A stretch of 64,000 nt of DNA from Propionispira arboris (GCF_900109225.1 NZ_FNZK01000004.1:1-64000), one strand, 5' to 3'. Counted from the first letter of the stretch, positions 28,382-37,994 are shown. Made by a program: numbers and translations. The notes: generated by a model not told the origin, from the letters alone.

Positions 28382-29854
28382 ATGAAAAATTTACAGGCTA
28401 TTGATGAAACAAAATATTTAACAGCGGATAATTGCCAGCGATATAGGCGGATTATGCGCTGCTTTTTTCGCGAAACCGAAAAGCTGCATTTTCAGCTTTA
28501 TAAAGAAGATATTTTTGCGCTCGTTACACAATATTCAGATTTTGAAACATATACAATGGAACAGCTGCAACAAGATCTTGCATCACTGGTGCAATGGAAA
28601 AATCTCAATCCAATTCAAGATCCGAAGCGTGTTTATACGATAGCGGATTATAAGAATAAACAGTTTCGTTATTCTATGTCCGAGTATGCCGTTGAAGTAG
28701 AGCGGATGACGGTGAAACTTGAAAATCTCTTTATGGAAAGTGGCACACTGGCGGCAAATTTATCGGTTCGTCTTTATGAATTACTCGAGAATGCCGAACA
28801 TATGGATAAGTGCAATTTACGGAGTATCAATGAGTGGTGGCGAACCCTGCAATCGGATTTTAAGCGTCTCAATCAAAACTATCAAGATTATTTGCGTGAG
28901 TTTTATTCAGGTCGTCAGGAAAAAGTTCTTAAATCAGTGGAATTCATGATTCGTAAAGATTTATTTATTACCTATTTGCAGGACTTTGTCAGAGATTTAC
29001 AATTGAATTCAGCAAAAATTGAGGCAACTCTGCAGCGTATTTCAGCTAATATGGAGACTACTATATTGGATTTGGTCGTAAAAAGTGAATTGGAAATACC
29101 TCGGCCGGCGATCGAAAATAGTGAGTTTTTGGAACAGCAAATTGAAGAAAATATTTGGGGCCAGTGGAATGTATTGAAAAGTTGGTTTATTTCCGTGCCG
29201 GATAAGTTGAGTGAAAGTGAGCGGATTTTAGAAATTACCAATGAAATTATTCGACAAATCATTCAAAATGCAGCACTTATTGTCCAGCTTCAAAATTGGG
29301 GCGTCAGCCGTAAGGAAGATTATCGGAAATTTATTGAGATGTTTATGGATTGTCAGGATATAAAAGAAGCGCATCGTTTGTGCGCTCATGTTTTTGGAGT
29401 TCAAAATATCCAACATTTTAAGGTGAATGCTTTGCGGTCAACGGACAGTATTAACGAAAGTACTTATAATGAAGATTCTATGTGCTTTATTGTGCGCCCA
29501 CGAACTCGTACATATCAACCTCGTGTTGACAAAACAGGATTTGAAGCAAAAACTGAGGATAAAAAAGCCCAACGAATTTTGTATTTGCAGGACATTGAAA
29601 AAGAGCGGCAGACCGTGCTGCAATATATTCAAGATGGGCGATTGGATGTTTCAAAGATCAAAGATTGCATTCCAGCAACACTGCGCCAAACTTTATTGCG
29701 CTGGATCTCGGCAGCCAATGCAACGAGTACGAAAAGTGGTCGAACGGAATATGGACAGGTATATACACTTATAAAGAAAGAAACGCGTTGTATACTTCAT
29801 TGTGAAGATGGAGATCTTAGTATGCCCATTTATATTTTTGAGTTTGCGGGGTGA
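28382..29854 (+). CDS. jetA: Wadjet JetA, type II (DUF2397/TIGR02677-like)
   Basis: This 490-residue protein is the MukF/kleisin-like subunit of a Wadjet (JetABCD) complex, which recognises and cuts small circular DNA such as plasmids. The N-terminal segment (YLTADNCQRYRRIMRCFF) matches the DUF2397 start. The body is largely helical and Gln/Glu-rich, and the C-terminal part is winged-helix-like. Length is as expected for type II JetA. ATG 28382 is preferred over a TTG 15 nt earlier (GTGGAG 7 nt upstream). Its TGA overlaps the jetB start region (GTGATG), and all four jet genes run without gaps. The type assignment rests on protein lengths and recognised sequence style. Confidence 0.87.
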   Translation: MKNLQAIDETKYLTADNCQRYRRIMRCFFRETEKLHFQLYKEDIFALVTQYSDFETYTMEQLQQDLASLVQWKNLNPIQDPKRVYTIADYKNKQFRYSMSEYAVEVERMTVKLENLFMESGTLAANLSVRLYELLENAEHMDKCNLRSINEWWRTLQSDFKRLNQNYQDYLREFYSGRQEKVLKSVEFMIRKDLFITYLQDFVRDLQLNSAKIEATLQRISANMETTILDLVVKSELEIPRPAIENSEFLEQQIEENIWGQWNVLKSWFISVPDKLSESERILEITNEIIRQIIQNAALIVQLQNWGVSRKEDYRKFIEMFMDCQDIKEAHRLCAHVFGVQNIQHFKVNALRSTDSINESTYNEDSMCFIVRPRTRTYQPRVDKTGFEAKTEDKKAQRILYLQDIEKERQTVLQYIQDGRLDVSKIKDCIPATLRQTLLRWISAANATSTKSGRTEYGQVYTLIKKETRCILHCEDGDLSMPIYIFEFAG

Positions 29855-29859
29855 TGGTT

Positions 29860-31005
29860 ATGAATGAAGCACGAGCACTTTTGACACAGTATTGGATCAA
29901 TCGGGCAGATGAAAAAGAATTGTATTTCATGATAAAACATGAATTGCCAAAGTTTCGTAAATTTTTTACGGAACAGTTAGGCTGGCGCTTGATTGTTAAT
30001 GAACAATTGATTAAGCTGGAAAAAGTCCCAGCTCATGCGGAACCTTTTATGGGGATTCAAGCCTTTACAGATATGCGGGATTATTGCATTCTATGCTTTT
30101 TATTGATTTTTTTAGAAGATCGAGAAGATGATGAGCAGTTTCTATTATCGGAACTTGTTGATATGATTACGCTGCAATTAAAAGAATATATGGAAATCGA
30201 CTGGACTGAATTTACGCAGCGCAAATCTTTGATTCGGACATTACAATTTGCTGAAGTGAGAGGACTATTGCGTGTTTATGAAGGTGCAAGCAACAATTTG
30301 ACAAGTTCTATGAATCAAGAAGTTTTATATGAAAATACCGGTTTGTCGCGCTATTTTGCGACAAATTTTAATCGAGATATTGCCAGTTTTTCGTCTTATT
30401 GCGATTTTGAACGAGAAAATATAGCGGAAGTTGATAGCGATAGAGGGCATTATCGAATCAATCGTGTTTATCGCGAACTGGTTACTGCCCCGGCAATGTA
30501 TTGGACGACAGCTGATGATCCAGATGCCGTTTATGTTAAAAATCAACGGCAATGGGTAGCGAAAAATTTAGTGGATTATTTAGGCGGTGTACTCCAAATT
30601 CATCGTGGGGGTGCTTTTTTTGTGATGGAAGAGGCAGATCCTTTTGGTTTGGTACATCCAAATGAGTCGATGCTTTCCGGGATTGTACTCCTACTTTGCG
30701 AAGAAATCCGCCTGGCTGTAGCAAAAGATGAGTTTGTGAGGGATCTTCAAGATGGTATCGTGTTGGAGAAAAATGTGTTTATGAAGTATCTATCTGCATG
30801 CAAGGAGAAATATGGAGAAGGGTGGAGTAAGGAATATCGGGAGATGAGTTTGAATAAAATGACAATACAGGTAGTGGAATATATGCAGCAGTGGATGATG
30901 CTCAAACCGTTTGGGGAGTCGCTGTTCTTATACCCGGCAGTTGGTAAATTCACGGGTGAATATCCGAAAGATTTTAAAAATAAGGCGGACAATGAAGATG
31001 AATAA
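29860..31005 (+). CDS. jetB: Wadjet JetB, type II (DUF2398/TIGR02678-like)
   Basis: This 381-residue protein is the MukE-like winged-helix subunit (KITE-type) of the Wadjet SMC complex. Characteristic DUF2398 features are LLTQYWINRADEKELYFMIKHELPKFRKFF, a GWRL block, KLEKVP and the DMRDYCILCFLLIFLED segment near residue 80-95. The start could be ATG 29860, ATG 29854 or GTG 29851; 29860 is best spaced from GGGGTGA. The end overlaps jetC by 14 nt. It bridges JetA and the JetC ATPase heads in known complexes. Confidence 0.87.
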   Translation: MNEARALLTQYWINRADEKELYFMIKHELPKFRKFFTEQLGWRLIVNEQLIKLEKVPAHAEPFMGIQAFTDMRDYCILCFLLIFLEDREDDEQFLLSELVDMITLQLKEYMEIDWTEFTQRKSLIRTLQFAEVRGLLRVYEGASNNLTSSMNQEVLYENTGLSRYFATNFNRDIASFSSYCDFERENIAEVDSDRGHYRINRVYRELVTAPAMYWTTADDPDAVYVKNQRQWVAKNLVDYLGGVLQIHRGGAFFVMEEADPFGLVHPNESMLSGIVLLLCEEIRLAVAKDEFVRDLQDGIVLEKNVFMKYLSACKEKYGEGWSKEYREMSLNKMTIQVVEYMQQWMMLKPFGESLFLYPAVGKFTGEYPKDFKNKADNEDE

Positions 31006-34000
31006 TCGCTGGAAAATGAACCGTATTGGTTTTATAAATTTTTGGCTCTATGATGAAGAAGTTTTTGATTTTGCAGATGGTAAACTCCTTTTGCGTGGTG
31101 CGAATGCTTCAGGAAAATCCATAACAACACAGAGCTTTATTCCATTCATTCTTGATGGTGATAAAAGTCCGGAACGGCTTGATCCATTTGGTTCGAAAGA
31201 CCGGCGAATGGAATATTATTTCTTGGGAAATGGTGAACGTGAGGATGTAACGGGGTATCTTTTTTTAGAGTTTAAAAAAGCAGGAACTGATCAATATCGA
31301 ACGATTGGTATCGGACAACGGGCACAGCGCGGTAAAGCAATGACTTTTTGGGGTTTCGTTTTGCGGGATGGACGACGCATCGGTTATGATTTTAATCTAT
31401 ATAAGGAAGCTGGCAGTAAAAAAATGCCGCTGTCTCGTTTAGAGTTGAGTCATATATTGGGAGACCAAAATCCTTTAAAAACAAGTCAACGTGAATATAT
31501 GGAAATGGTCAATCAATATATTTTTGGCTTTCCACGGATTGATCAATATGATCAGTTTGTGAAACTTATGATCAAGGTTCGTGCGCCGAAACTTTCCCGT
31601 GATTTTAAGCCATCAAAGGTTTGTGAAATACTGAATGAGTCTTTGCAGATTTTATCGGATGAAGATATTCGAACGATGGTTGAGGCTATGGAAAAAATAG
31701 AGGATATCCAGACAAAACTTGAGGGCTTACGCACAGCTTTTAAGGATGCTGGTTTTATCAAACGAGAGTATGATCGGTATAATCAGTTTATACTGGGGAA
31801 AAAGGCGCAAGTGTATATTGGCGCTAGGGATAAAAAAGCCTTAATCGAGGCAAATTTAGCTGCATCCCAGCAAGAGTTTGCAAAAAATACGCAAACGGTG
31901 GATCAATTGGCTGTGCAAACAGGCACATTGAGTGATCGAAATGAAACATTAGAACATGAAAGGACGACTTTGGCTTCGGTTGATCTGGAAAATTCCGTTC
32001 AGAAACTACAGCAAAGCCGGGGGAAAGTGGAAGCCTTAAGCAGTGACAGTAGTGCTTTAGATAAAAATATTGAAAAATATCAAGAGGATCTTCGCGGTTA
32101 TGATGTGCTAGAGTGCACGGAAAATAAAAATCTGGCGGATGCGATATACCAGATAGATGCAGTGATCAAAGATTTAAACGAAATAAATGAGATTTTACAA
32201 TTTTCTCAGCATGAATGTTTTGCAGCTCAAATTTCCCATATGACGGATGATACAGCTTTTATGGAAATGCGGGAGCAGCTAAAGAACTATCGTATGGCTA
32301 TTACTCATGGACTTGAAGCGTTGCGACAAGTAAAGGAAGTTCGTAAAAAATGGGATTTTGCTGAAGAAACAGTAAGTGCTTACAAAATAAAACAAGGTGT
32401 TAAAGCGGAGCAGTATCGAAACGCTGTAGCGATGGAAACACAGGCGCGTGATGTGCTGCAGGATCAATTTTTCCGTATGGAAAAGATCAATAAACAACTA
32501 TGTTTTACGCAGCAAGAAATGCGTTCCATGATTGAGTTGATAGAAAAATATCAAAGTTTTGCTGAAGCGGAAGAAATTAAAAAAATTGTAAATACGAAGC
32601 ATAGTGATTGTTATAGTCGATTGATCAGCAGCAAACTTGAGATTGAAAATCAGTACACGAGTATTGATATAGCATATCAAGAGGCACTCACAGAACTTGA
32701 GACTTTAAAAGAAGCAAAGGATTTGCCACCACAGCGGCAGGCAAAAGTAGATAAGGCAAGAAAAATATTGGCGTCCCATCATATCGTGTATCGACCTTTT
32801 TATGAAGTCGTAGAATTTGGAGCGAATCTTTCGAGTGAGGCTTGTGATTTACTTGAAGAACAATTGGCAGATGCTGGTATACTGGATGCACTGGTTGTTG
32901 CGAAGGGGGATTTGCCACGCGCACAAAAACTTTTGCGTGAAGCTTCCGATACGCTGCTTACGGGACAAGGTGTCATTCAAATGTTTCCGTTTGATAAGCT
33001 GGTAGCGGGCAATGTTGAACCAGAGCTTAAGGAAATGGTCGAGGAACTTTTATTGTATATTTCTGCTATAGAAAACGAAGATGTGGCAATGGTTCTAAGT
33101 GAAACAGGCTATTTTCGCAATGGTATCATTACCGGGCATAGTGTTATTACGCAAAATGCTGTCTTTATCGGTGTTCAGGCAAGACAAAAAGAGCGTTTGC
33201 GTAAAATTTCTGAAAAGGAAACGGCTTGTGCGGACCTTTTGCAACAGATGGGAAAGTGTAGAGAACAGCTGGAAACAGCACAAAAAAATCTGTTGATTCT
33301 TGCGACAGAATACCAACAGGTACCTTCGTTTTCGGATCTGAATCAGGGGCTGTCGCTCGTAAAAGATGCGGATTACGAATTGCAAAAAGCTATAGAAGAA
33401 CTTGCCGTGAAAGAAGCCGAACTTGAACAAATACTGGCGATAAAAAAAGTGTGCGAGCAAGAAGTGATTGTGAAATGTAAGAACCTGCCGTTTGAAAGAA
33501 CCTGCGAAAGTTATACGGAGGGAATTGAAGCTGCAGATGAATATGGAAATACAATTTACAGACTGGGCAGCCAGCTTAATATGGTTAAAATTGTACAGAC
33601 CAAATTACTTGGAATTGAAGAACAACGTGAAAATAAGGCAGAAGCTTTGGCTAGTGAAAGCCGACAGCAACGTCGCATTTCGTTAGAACTAAACAAGTAT
33701 AAAGGCGAAATAAAGCAGTTGGAAGAGTTTTTAAATAAACCAGAAACGCAGGCTATGGCAAAACAGTTGGAAGCGATTATTGCCGAGCTGCAAAAAAATA
33801 ATATTCTGATACGTGAAAATGAAAAAAAGATGGCAGCACTGCAAAGTGAATTGCGGCATCTTAGTGAAACAAAGGAACAATTGCAGGGGCAGCTGCTGAT
33901 ACAAACCGATCACCTGAAATACGTTTATATGTGTTATGAGGAAGAACTAGCACTTGAATTTTGTATAAAAGTTGGCGATCGATCACCAAAAGAGTGTGCG

Positions 34001-35041
34001 AAAGAGGCCTTAACACAGATTCGTGCTGCAGATACAGATAAATCTATTGTTGAAATAACAAGTAATCTACTAAAAATTTATCAGCAGCACAATAGTAATC
34101 TGTCATCGTATGGAATATCCGTGGAAGATTGTTTTGCTGAATCGGCAGAACAGCTGCGGCGACGTCAACGCATTGTTGCTGTATGGCAGGGAAATAAGTT
34201 GTCATTTATGGATTTTTACAATGTGATAAAAGAAGCAATTGATAGTACGGAACTTTTAATTCAAGATAAAGACAGAAAACTCTTTGAAGATATTCTGACG
34301 GATACCTTAAGCCGAAAACTGAATAGTCGTATCCTTGAAAGCAGAAACTGGATTCGTGATATGTCTGCACTGATGGAACATATGGATACGTCTATGGGGC
34401 TGACTTTTTCGATTGACTGGAAACCACAAAAATCCATGCAGGAAGCTGAGATTGACACCATCGAATTGGAAAAACTGCTGAATCGGGATCGCAATCTTTT
34501 GACTAAGGAAGATATTGAAAAAGTATCGACCCATTTCCGCAACAAAATTTCTACGGCTAGACGAGCGGCAGTCGAAAATGATATCGTTGTCAATTATTCT
34601 GATTTAATTCGGGATGCATTGGATTATCGAAAGTGGTTTGATCTTAAGCTGGTATTTCGTCGCAGTGAGGGACCGCGTAAAGAACTCACGAATAATTTTT
34701 TCAATACATTTAGTGGTGGTGAAAAAGCAATGGCGATGTATGTACCACTTTTTGCAGCTGTTTCATCCCAGTATAAAAAAGCCGAAAAAGAAGATTGTCC
34801 GCGCCTAGTTGCACTCGATGAAGCGTTTGCCGGTGTGGATGAAAAAAATATTAGCAGCATGTTTACTCTGATAAATAAGCTTGATTTTGATTATATAATG
34901 CATTCGCAGGCGCTGTGGGGCTGCTATGAAAGTGTAAAGTCAATCAAGATTGCCGAACTTCTTCGTCCAGCGAATTCTTCCGTTGTAACAGTTATTTTTT
35001 ATCATTGGAATGGGAAAGAGCGAATTTTGGATGACGTATGA
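30992..35041 (+). CDS. jetC: Wadjet JetC, SMC/MukB-like ATPase, type II
   Basis: This 1349-residue SMC-like ATPase is the DNA loop-extruding motor of Wadjet. Walker A is G36-A-N-A-S-G-K-S43, directly followed by the family block RLDPFGSKDRRMEYYFLG. A long coiled-coil region (about residues 270-1150) with a hinge-like globular part around 580-760 separates it from the C-terminal head, which carries the signature SGGEKAMAMYVPL (from 1241) and Walker B with LVALDEAFAG (catalytic D1276, E1277). ATG 30992 was chosen (AAGG 6 nt upstream); the long frame beyond it overlaps jetB. It overlaps jetD by 11 nt. Confidence 0.92.
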   Translation: MKMNNRWKMNRIGFINFWLYDEEVFDFADGKLLLRGANASGKSITTQSFIPFILDGDKSPERLDPFGSKDRRMEYYFLGNGEREDVTGYLFLEFKKAGTDQYRTIGIGQRAQRGKAMTFWGFVLRDGRRIGYDFNLYKEAGSKKMPLSRLELSHILGDQNPLKTSQREYMEMVNQYIFGFPRIDQYDQFVKLMIKVRAPKLSRDFKPSKVCEILNESLQILSDEDIRTMVEAMEKIEDIQTKLEGLRTAFKDAGFIKREYDRYNQFILGKKAQVYIGARDKKALIEANLAASQQEFAKNTQTVDQLAVQTGTLSDRNETLEHERTTLASVDLENSVQKLQQSRGKVEALSSDSSALDKNIEKYQEDLRGYDVLECTENKNLADAIYQIDAVIKDLNEINEILQFSQHECFAAQISHMTDDTAFMEMREQLKNYRMAITHGLEALRQVKEVRKKWDFAEETVSAYKIKQGVKAEQYRNAVAMETQARDVLQDQFFRMEKINKQLCFTQQEMRSMIELIEKYQSFAEAEEIKKIVNTKHSDCYSRLISSKLEIENQYTSIDIAYQEALTELETLKEAKDLPPQRQAKVDKARKILASHHIVYRPFYEVVEFGANLSSEACDLLEEQLADAGILDALVVAKGDLPRAQKLLREASDTLLTGQGVIQMFPFDKLVAGNVEPELKEMVEELLLYISAIENEDVAMVLSETGYFRNGIITGHSVITQNAVFIGVQARQKERLRKISEKETACADLLQQMGKCREQLETAQKNLLILATEYQQVPSFSDLNQGLSLVKDADYELQKAIEELAVKEAELEQILAIKKVCEQEVIVKCKNLPFERTCESYTEGIEAADEYGNTIYRLGSQLNMVKIVQTKLLGIEEQRENKAEALASESRQQRRISLELNKYKGEIKQLEEFLNKPETQAMAKQLEAIIAELQKNNILIRENEKKMAALQSELRHLSETKEQLQGQLLIQTDHLKYVYMCYEEELALEFCIKVGDRSPKECAKEALTQIRAADTDKSIVEITSNLLKIYQQHNSNLSSYGISVEDCFAESAEQLRRRQRIVAVWQGNKLSFMDFYNVIKEAIDSTELLIQDKDRKLFEDILTDTLSRKLNSRILESRNWIRDMSALMEHMDTSMGLTFSIDWKPQKSMQEAEIDTIELEKLLNRDRNLLTKEDIEKVSTHFRNKISTARRAAVENDIVVNYSDLIRDALDYRKWFDLKLVFRRSEGPRKELTNNFFNTFSGGEKAMAMYVPLFAAVSSQYKKAEKEDCPRLVALDEAFAGVDEKNISSMFTLINKLDFDYIMHSQALWGCYESVKSIKIAELLRPANSSVVTVIFYHWNGKERILDDV

Positions 35042-36335
35042 TCTGCAAGAATGTATAAAATATTTTAAAGGTAATGATGCATATCACAGATTATTTCAGG
35101 CAATGCGGCGGCAATGGGAAAAATATGGGCGGATTGCAGGCTGGATTATTCTTGAACACGTGAGTGACCGGGAAAAAAGAGCATTTCAGGCAATTTTGGG
35201 AATTTATTTTTCTGACGATAAAGTCAAAATTAAAATGTCTGATTTTCAAAAAGCTTTGAATGAGACTAAATATACGACGATTGAGCTGCCAGATCTCATT
35301 GCTGGTTATTTTGGTGAACCATTACGGACTAATAAGGTTGAGCGTGAACAATTGCAAAAGGCAAAACAAGATTTTTTTTCGACTGCGATTGAGTCTTTAA
35401 AGCTGGAAGGGGCGTATAGTGCGATTGTGTCTGCATGGCTGGACTGCCTTTTGACAGAAAAATCGGCGGGCTATACGCTGCTTATGGCGGAATATGAAAA
35501 AAATACGATCACCGCTAAATGGATGATTATCTATGCAGCGAAAACTGTAAATTATTTAACGGCCTGTGGCGGTGGCAGCAGAATCAGATTAGCGGTTATT
35601 GCTGCGTTCATTACAGGAAATCCGCATTATTTTGATCGTTCGCACAGTGCTGGTCGTCTGCTCTTATATGCGTTGAGTTATATTTATGGCATGGTCTATC
35701 CTAAAGATGCAGAAGGTGTATTAGAGGTGTATTATACAGCAGGTATCCGATCGGATGATATTTCGAGTTTTACGACGGCCTATGGTATTTCTTTGCATAC
35801 AGCGAAAAAAATTCATCCGGCTTATGAAGGGTTTATTCGTGAATCGGAAGCATATATGATTAATTTAGCAGGTTTGGAACATATTACACATGCGACCATT
35901 TTTGGGGAAAGAGTCTTTATTGTTGAGAATCAAATGGTTTTTTCGGCATTGTGTGAAAGTATAAAAGGTAAAAAAATAGCTCTGATGTGTACCTCAGGGC
36001 AAATGAAGACGGCATCGTTGATTTTGATTGACCTTTTATGTGCAGCTGGCTGCAATTTGTATTATTCAGGAGATTTTGATCCAGAAGGGATTTTGATTGC
36101 CGACCGTATCGTGAAACGGCATCCCCAGCATGTTATCCCCTGGCATTTTACAAGCAGTGACTATGCAGATTGTCGCTGCCAGGAAATGATTAGCGCCGAA
36201 CGGCTTAAAAAGTTGAAAAATGTGGAGCATGAGGGGCTGCGGAAACTTTCAGCAGAATTGTTGTTTCATAAAAAAGCTGGATATCAGGAAATCCTTTTGG
36301 AAAAATTACGTGCTGATATCGATTTATATACTTAA
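35031..36335 (+). CDS. jetD: Wadjet JetD, Toprim-like nuclease, type II (DUF2399/TIGR02679-like)
   Basis: This 434-residue protein is the DNA-cleaving subunit of Wadjet. The C-terminal DUF2399 Toprim-like domain shows the catalytic Glu in FIVENQMVF (E299) and the metal-binding D-x-D in YYSGDFDPEG (D348, D350, then E353). The N-terminal half (DUF3323-like) is helical. ATG 35031 gives translational coupling with the end of jetC; an in-frame ATG at 35010 is possible. Intact catalytic residues and four intact genes imply a functional defence system. It ends the operon. Confidence 0.88.
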   Translation: MTYDLQECIKYFKGNDAYHRLFQAMRRQWEKYGRIAGWIILEHVSDREKRAFQAILGIYFSDDKVKIKMSDFQKALNETKYTTIELPDLIAGYFGEPLRTNKVEREQLQKAKQDFFSTAIESLKLEGAYSAIVSAWLDCLLTEKSAGYTLLMAEYEKNTITAKWMIIYAAKTVNYLTACGGGSRIRLAVIAAFITGNPHYFDRSHSAGRLLLYALSYIYGMVYPKDAEGVLEVYYTAGIRSDDISSFTTAYGISLHTAKKIHPAYEGFIRESEAYMINLAGLEHITHATIFGERVFIVENQMVFSALCESIKGKKIALMCTSGQMKTASLILIDLLCAAGCNLYYSGDFDPEGILIADRIVKRHPQHVIPWHFTSSDYADCRCQEMISAERLKKLKNVEHEGLRKLSAELLFHKKAGYQEILLEKLRADIDLYT

Positions 36336-36371
36336 ATGCCAAATAAAACCAAAGGAATTTAGCGGATGGTA

Positions 36372-36400
36372 TTGAAGTAATCTATAAAAGATGGTATGAT
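36372..36400 (+). promoter_or_regulatory. Promoter of the encapsulin operon
   Basis: TTGAAG (36372-36377), 17 nt, TATGAT (36395-36400), placing the start near 36407, about 95 nt before the first gene. Confidence 0.6.
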
Positions 36401-36417
36401 GAATCTATGTAAAAGAT

Positions 36418-36444
36418 AATTATTATTAAATAAAAATAATAATT
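36418..36444. promoter_or_regulatory. AT-rich inverted repeat upstream of encapsulin genes
   Basis: A perfect 10-bp dyad AATTATTATT-N7-AATAATAATT lies just downstream of the predicted transcription start. Composition is reminiscent of Fur/PerR-type boxes but does not match a consensus exactly. Confidence 0.4.
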
Positions 36445-36454
36445 TATTTTTGTA

Positions 36455-36472
36455 GAAATGCAAACGCATTTC
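36455..36472. promoter_or_regulatory. 18-bp dyad GAAATGC-N4-GCATTTC upstream of encapsulin genes
   Basis: A perfect 7-bp inverted repeat with a 4-nt centre, in the 5' leader. Its size fits a dimeric repressor operator; it could also be a leader hairpin. Confidence 0.4.
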
Positions 36473-36499
36473 AGATAAATAAAAAAGGTGGTGCATTTT

Positions 36500-36874
36500 A
36501 TGCCGAATTTTGCGAATCCGTTTCAGGGAAATGTAAACAAGAAAATTTCTAAAGAAGAATTAATTCAGGCTGTTCGTTTGGATATTGCTGGAGAGTTGGA
36601 AGCTGTTTTTTTATATGATGCTCATGCAATGGCAACCGATGATGAAGTGGCAAAAAAAGTTTTGTGTGATATCCGTGATGAAGAAAAAGCACACGTAGGT
36701 GAACTCATGACATTACTTCGGCACCTTGATCCTGAAGAAGCAGCACATTTTGCAGCTGGCGAAGCAGAGGTTCATGAAATGCTTGAAGAATTAGGTCTTA
36801 CCCCAAAAGAACAGGCAGCGGATAATAAAATTTCGACGAGTGCTGCGACAGTTGGTAGTTTGATTAAAGAATAG
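36500..36874 (+). CDS. Encapsulated ferritin-like protein (EncFtn) cargo
   Basis: This 124-residue iron-oxidising ferritin-like protein is packaged in the encapsulin shell encoded next. The ferroxidase ligands are recognisable in ELEAVFLYDAHA and RDEEKAHVGEL, matching the encapsulated ferritin group rather than classical 24-mer ferritin. The C-terminus ends with the shell-targeting peptide TVGSLIKE, which fits the G-S-L-x-K type loading motif. The start is ATG 36500 with AGGTG about 9 nt upstream; two in-frame GTG codons precede it. The role is iron storage and oxidative-stress protection. Confidence 0.88.
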   Translation: MPNFANPFQGNVNKKISKEELIQAVRLDIAGELEAVFLYDAHAMATDDEVAKKVLCDIRDEEKAHVGELMTLLRHLDPEEAAHFAAGEAEVHEMLEELGLTPKEQAADNKISTSAATVGSLIKE

Positions 36875-36888
36875 AAGGGGGCTTTTAC

Positions 36889-37725
36889 ATGGATTATTTA
36901 ATGAGAAATGATATAGATTTACCGCAAGAAGCATGGCAGAGCATTGATACAACGGTTGTACAAGCAGCAAAAGCTGTTTTGATCGCACGGAAGTTTTTAC
37001 CGGTCTATGGACCGCTCGGAGCGGGAACACAAAGTGTTTATTTGGACACATTTAATGAATTAGGTGATAGTCAGTCTGATTTTTTTGGTGAAGCTGAAGC
37101 AGAACCATTACAGGTGAAAGCACGCAAATTTGTTGAAGTTCCGATGCTCTATAAAGATTTTTCAATTGGCTGGCGGGATATGGAATATGCAAAACAAACA
37201 GGTTTGCCATTGGATTTATCGCTTGTAGCAGCTGCTGCGAATGCTTGTGCGAGAAAAGAAGATCAGTTGATCTTCTTGGGCAATAAAACGAGTAAAACAG
37301 CTGGGTTAGCAACAGCAGACGGTAGCGAGAAAATTGCTATCAGTGACTGGAAAACGGGCGAAAATGCGTTTCAGGATATAGTAAAAGGACTGCAGAGTTT
37401 AGCTTCTAAAGGTTTTGCTGGTAAATTCACTTTAGCGGTATCACCGGATTTATTTACCCAGCTGCAAAGATTACAAGAAAATACAGGACTGTTGGAAAGC
37501 GAACGCATTAAAAAAGTGTTGGGTGGCAATTTATTTATGACGCCAGCTTTAGGGACAGGCAAAGCCATACTGGTTTGCGCGGAACCACAAAATATAGATT
37601 TGGTTATCGGACAGGATATGATTACAGGATATCTTGGTTCTGAAAAATTGAATCACTTGTTCCGAGTGCTCGAAACAATTTTACTTAGGATTAAACGTCC
37701 CGAAGCAATTGTAGTATTTAGTTAA
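36889..37725 (+). CDS. enc: Encapsulin shell protein (family 1)
   Basis: This 278-residue protein has the HK97 phage capsid fold of the encapsulin/linocin-M18 family and should self-assemble into a T=1 60-subunit compartment. Recognised segments include the N-terminal W-containing helix (DIDLPQEAWQSIDTTVVQAAKA), the RKFLPVYGPLGAG block and the C-terminal FRVLETILLRIKRPEAIVVF. It lies 14 nt after its cargo gene with an AAGGGGG ribosome-binding site. The arrangement cargo-shell marks a self-contained iron nanocompartment operon, closed by a strong hairpin. Confidence 0.95.
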   Translation: MDYLMRNDIDLPQEAWQSIDTTVVQAAKAVLIARKFLPVYGPLGAGTQSVYLDTFNELGDSQSDFFGEAEAEPLQVKARKFVEVPMLYKDFSIGWRDMEYAKQTGLPLDLSLVAAAANACARKEDQLIFLGNKTSKTAGLATADGSEKIAISDWKTGENAFQDIVKGLQSLASKGFAGKFTLAVSPDLFTQLQRLQENTGLLESERIKKVLGGNLFMTPALGTGKAILVCAEPQNIDLVIGQDMITGYLGSEKLNHLFRVLETILLRIKRPEAIVVFS

Positions 37726-37774
37726 AGTTAGCAAACTAAATAAAAAGTAAAATTCTACGTTATTTTACGTATAA

Positions 37775-37828
37775 TAAGTGGCGGCTTTGAGAAAATGTTT
37801 ACTTTCTTGCAAAGCCGCCACTTATTGT
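37775..37828. terminator. Terminator after the encapsulin operon
   Basis: A perfect 15-bp stem TAAGTGGCGGCTTTG/CAAAGCCGCCACTTA (37775-37789, 37810-37824) with a 20-nt loop. The T-run is short, so termination efficiency is uncertain. Confidence 0.75.
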
Positions 37829-37994
37829 GCAATGAAACGAACATAGAATTGATAAATCAGATAAAAAGATATATAATAATTCATACGCGTAATATACTGT
37901 TTATACATATTTTTTTAATGCAATACGGTCAGAGTAAATTTATAACGTCGGGATGACGTTCTCGTTAGAGTGGAAAGGTTGTAAAAATATTTTT

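Noticed and set aside
28382-36335. Type I or type III Wadjet, or a MukBEF/SbcCD locus
   Set aside because: The gene order JetA-B-C-D with these lengths and the JetC block fit type II best; SbcC/D lack the JetD Toprim partner and MukBEF has a different order. A profile search would settle the type.
37829-37994. T-box or leader peptide in front of brnQ
   Set aside because: No T-box sequence (AGGGUGGNACCGCG) or Ile/Leu/Val-rich short frame is visible.
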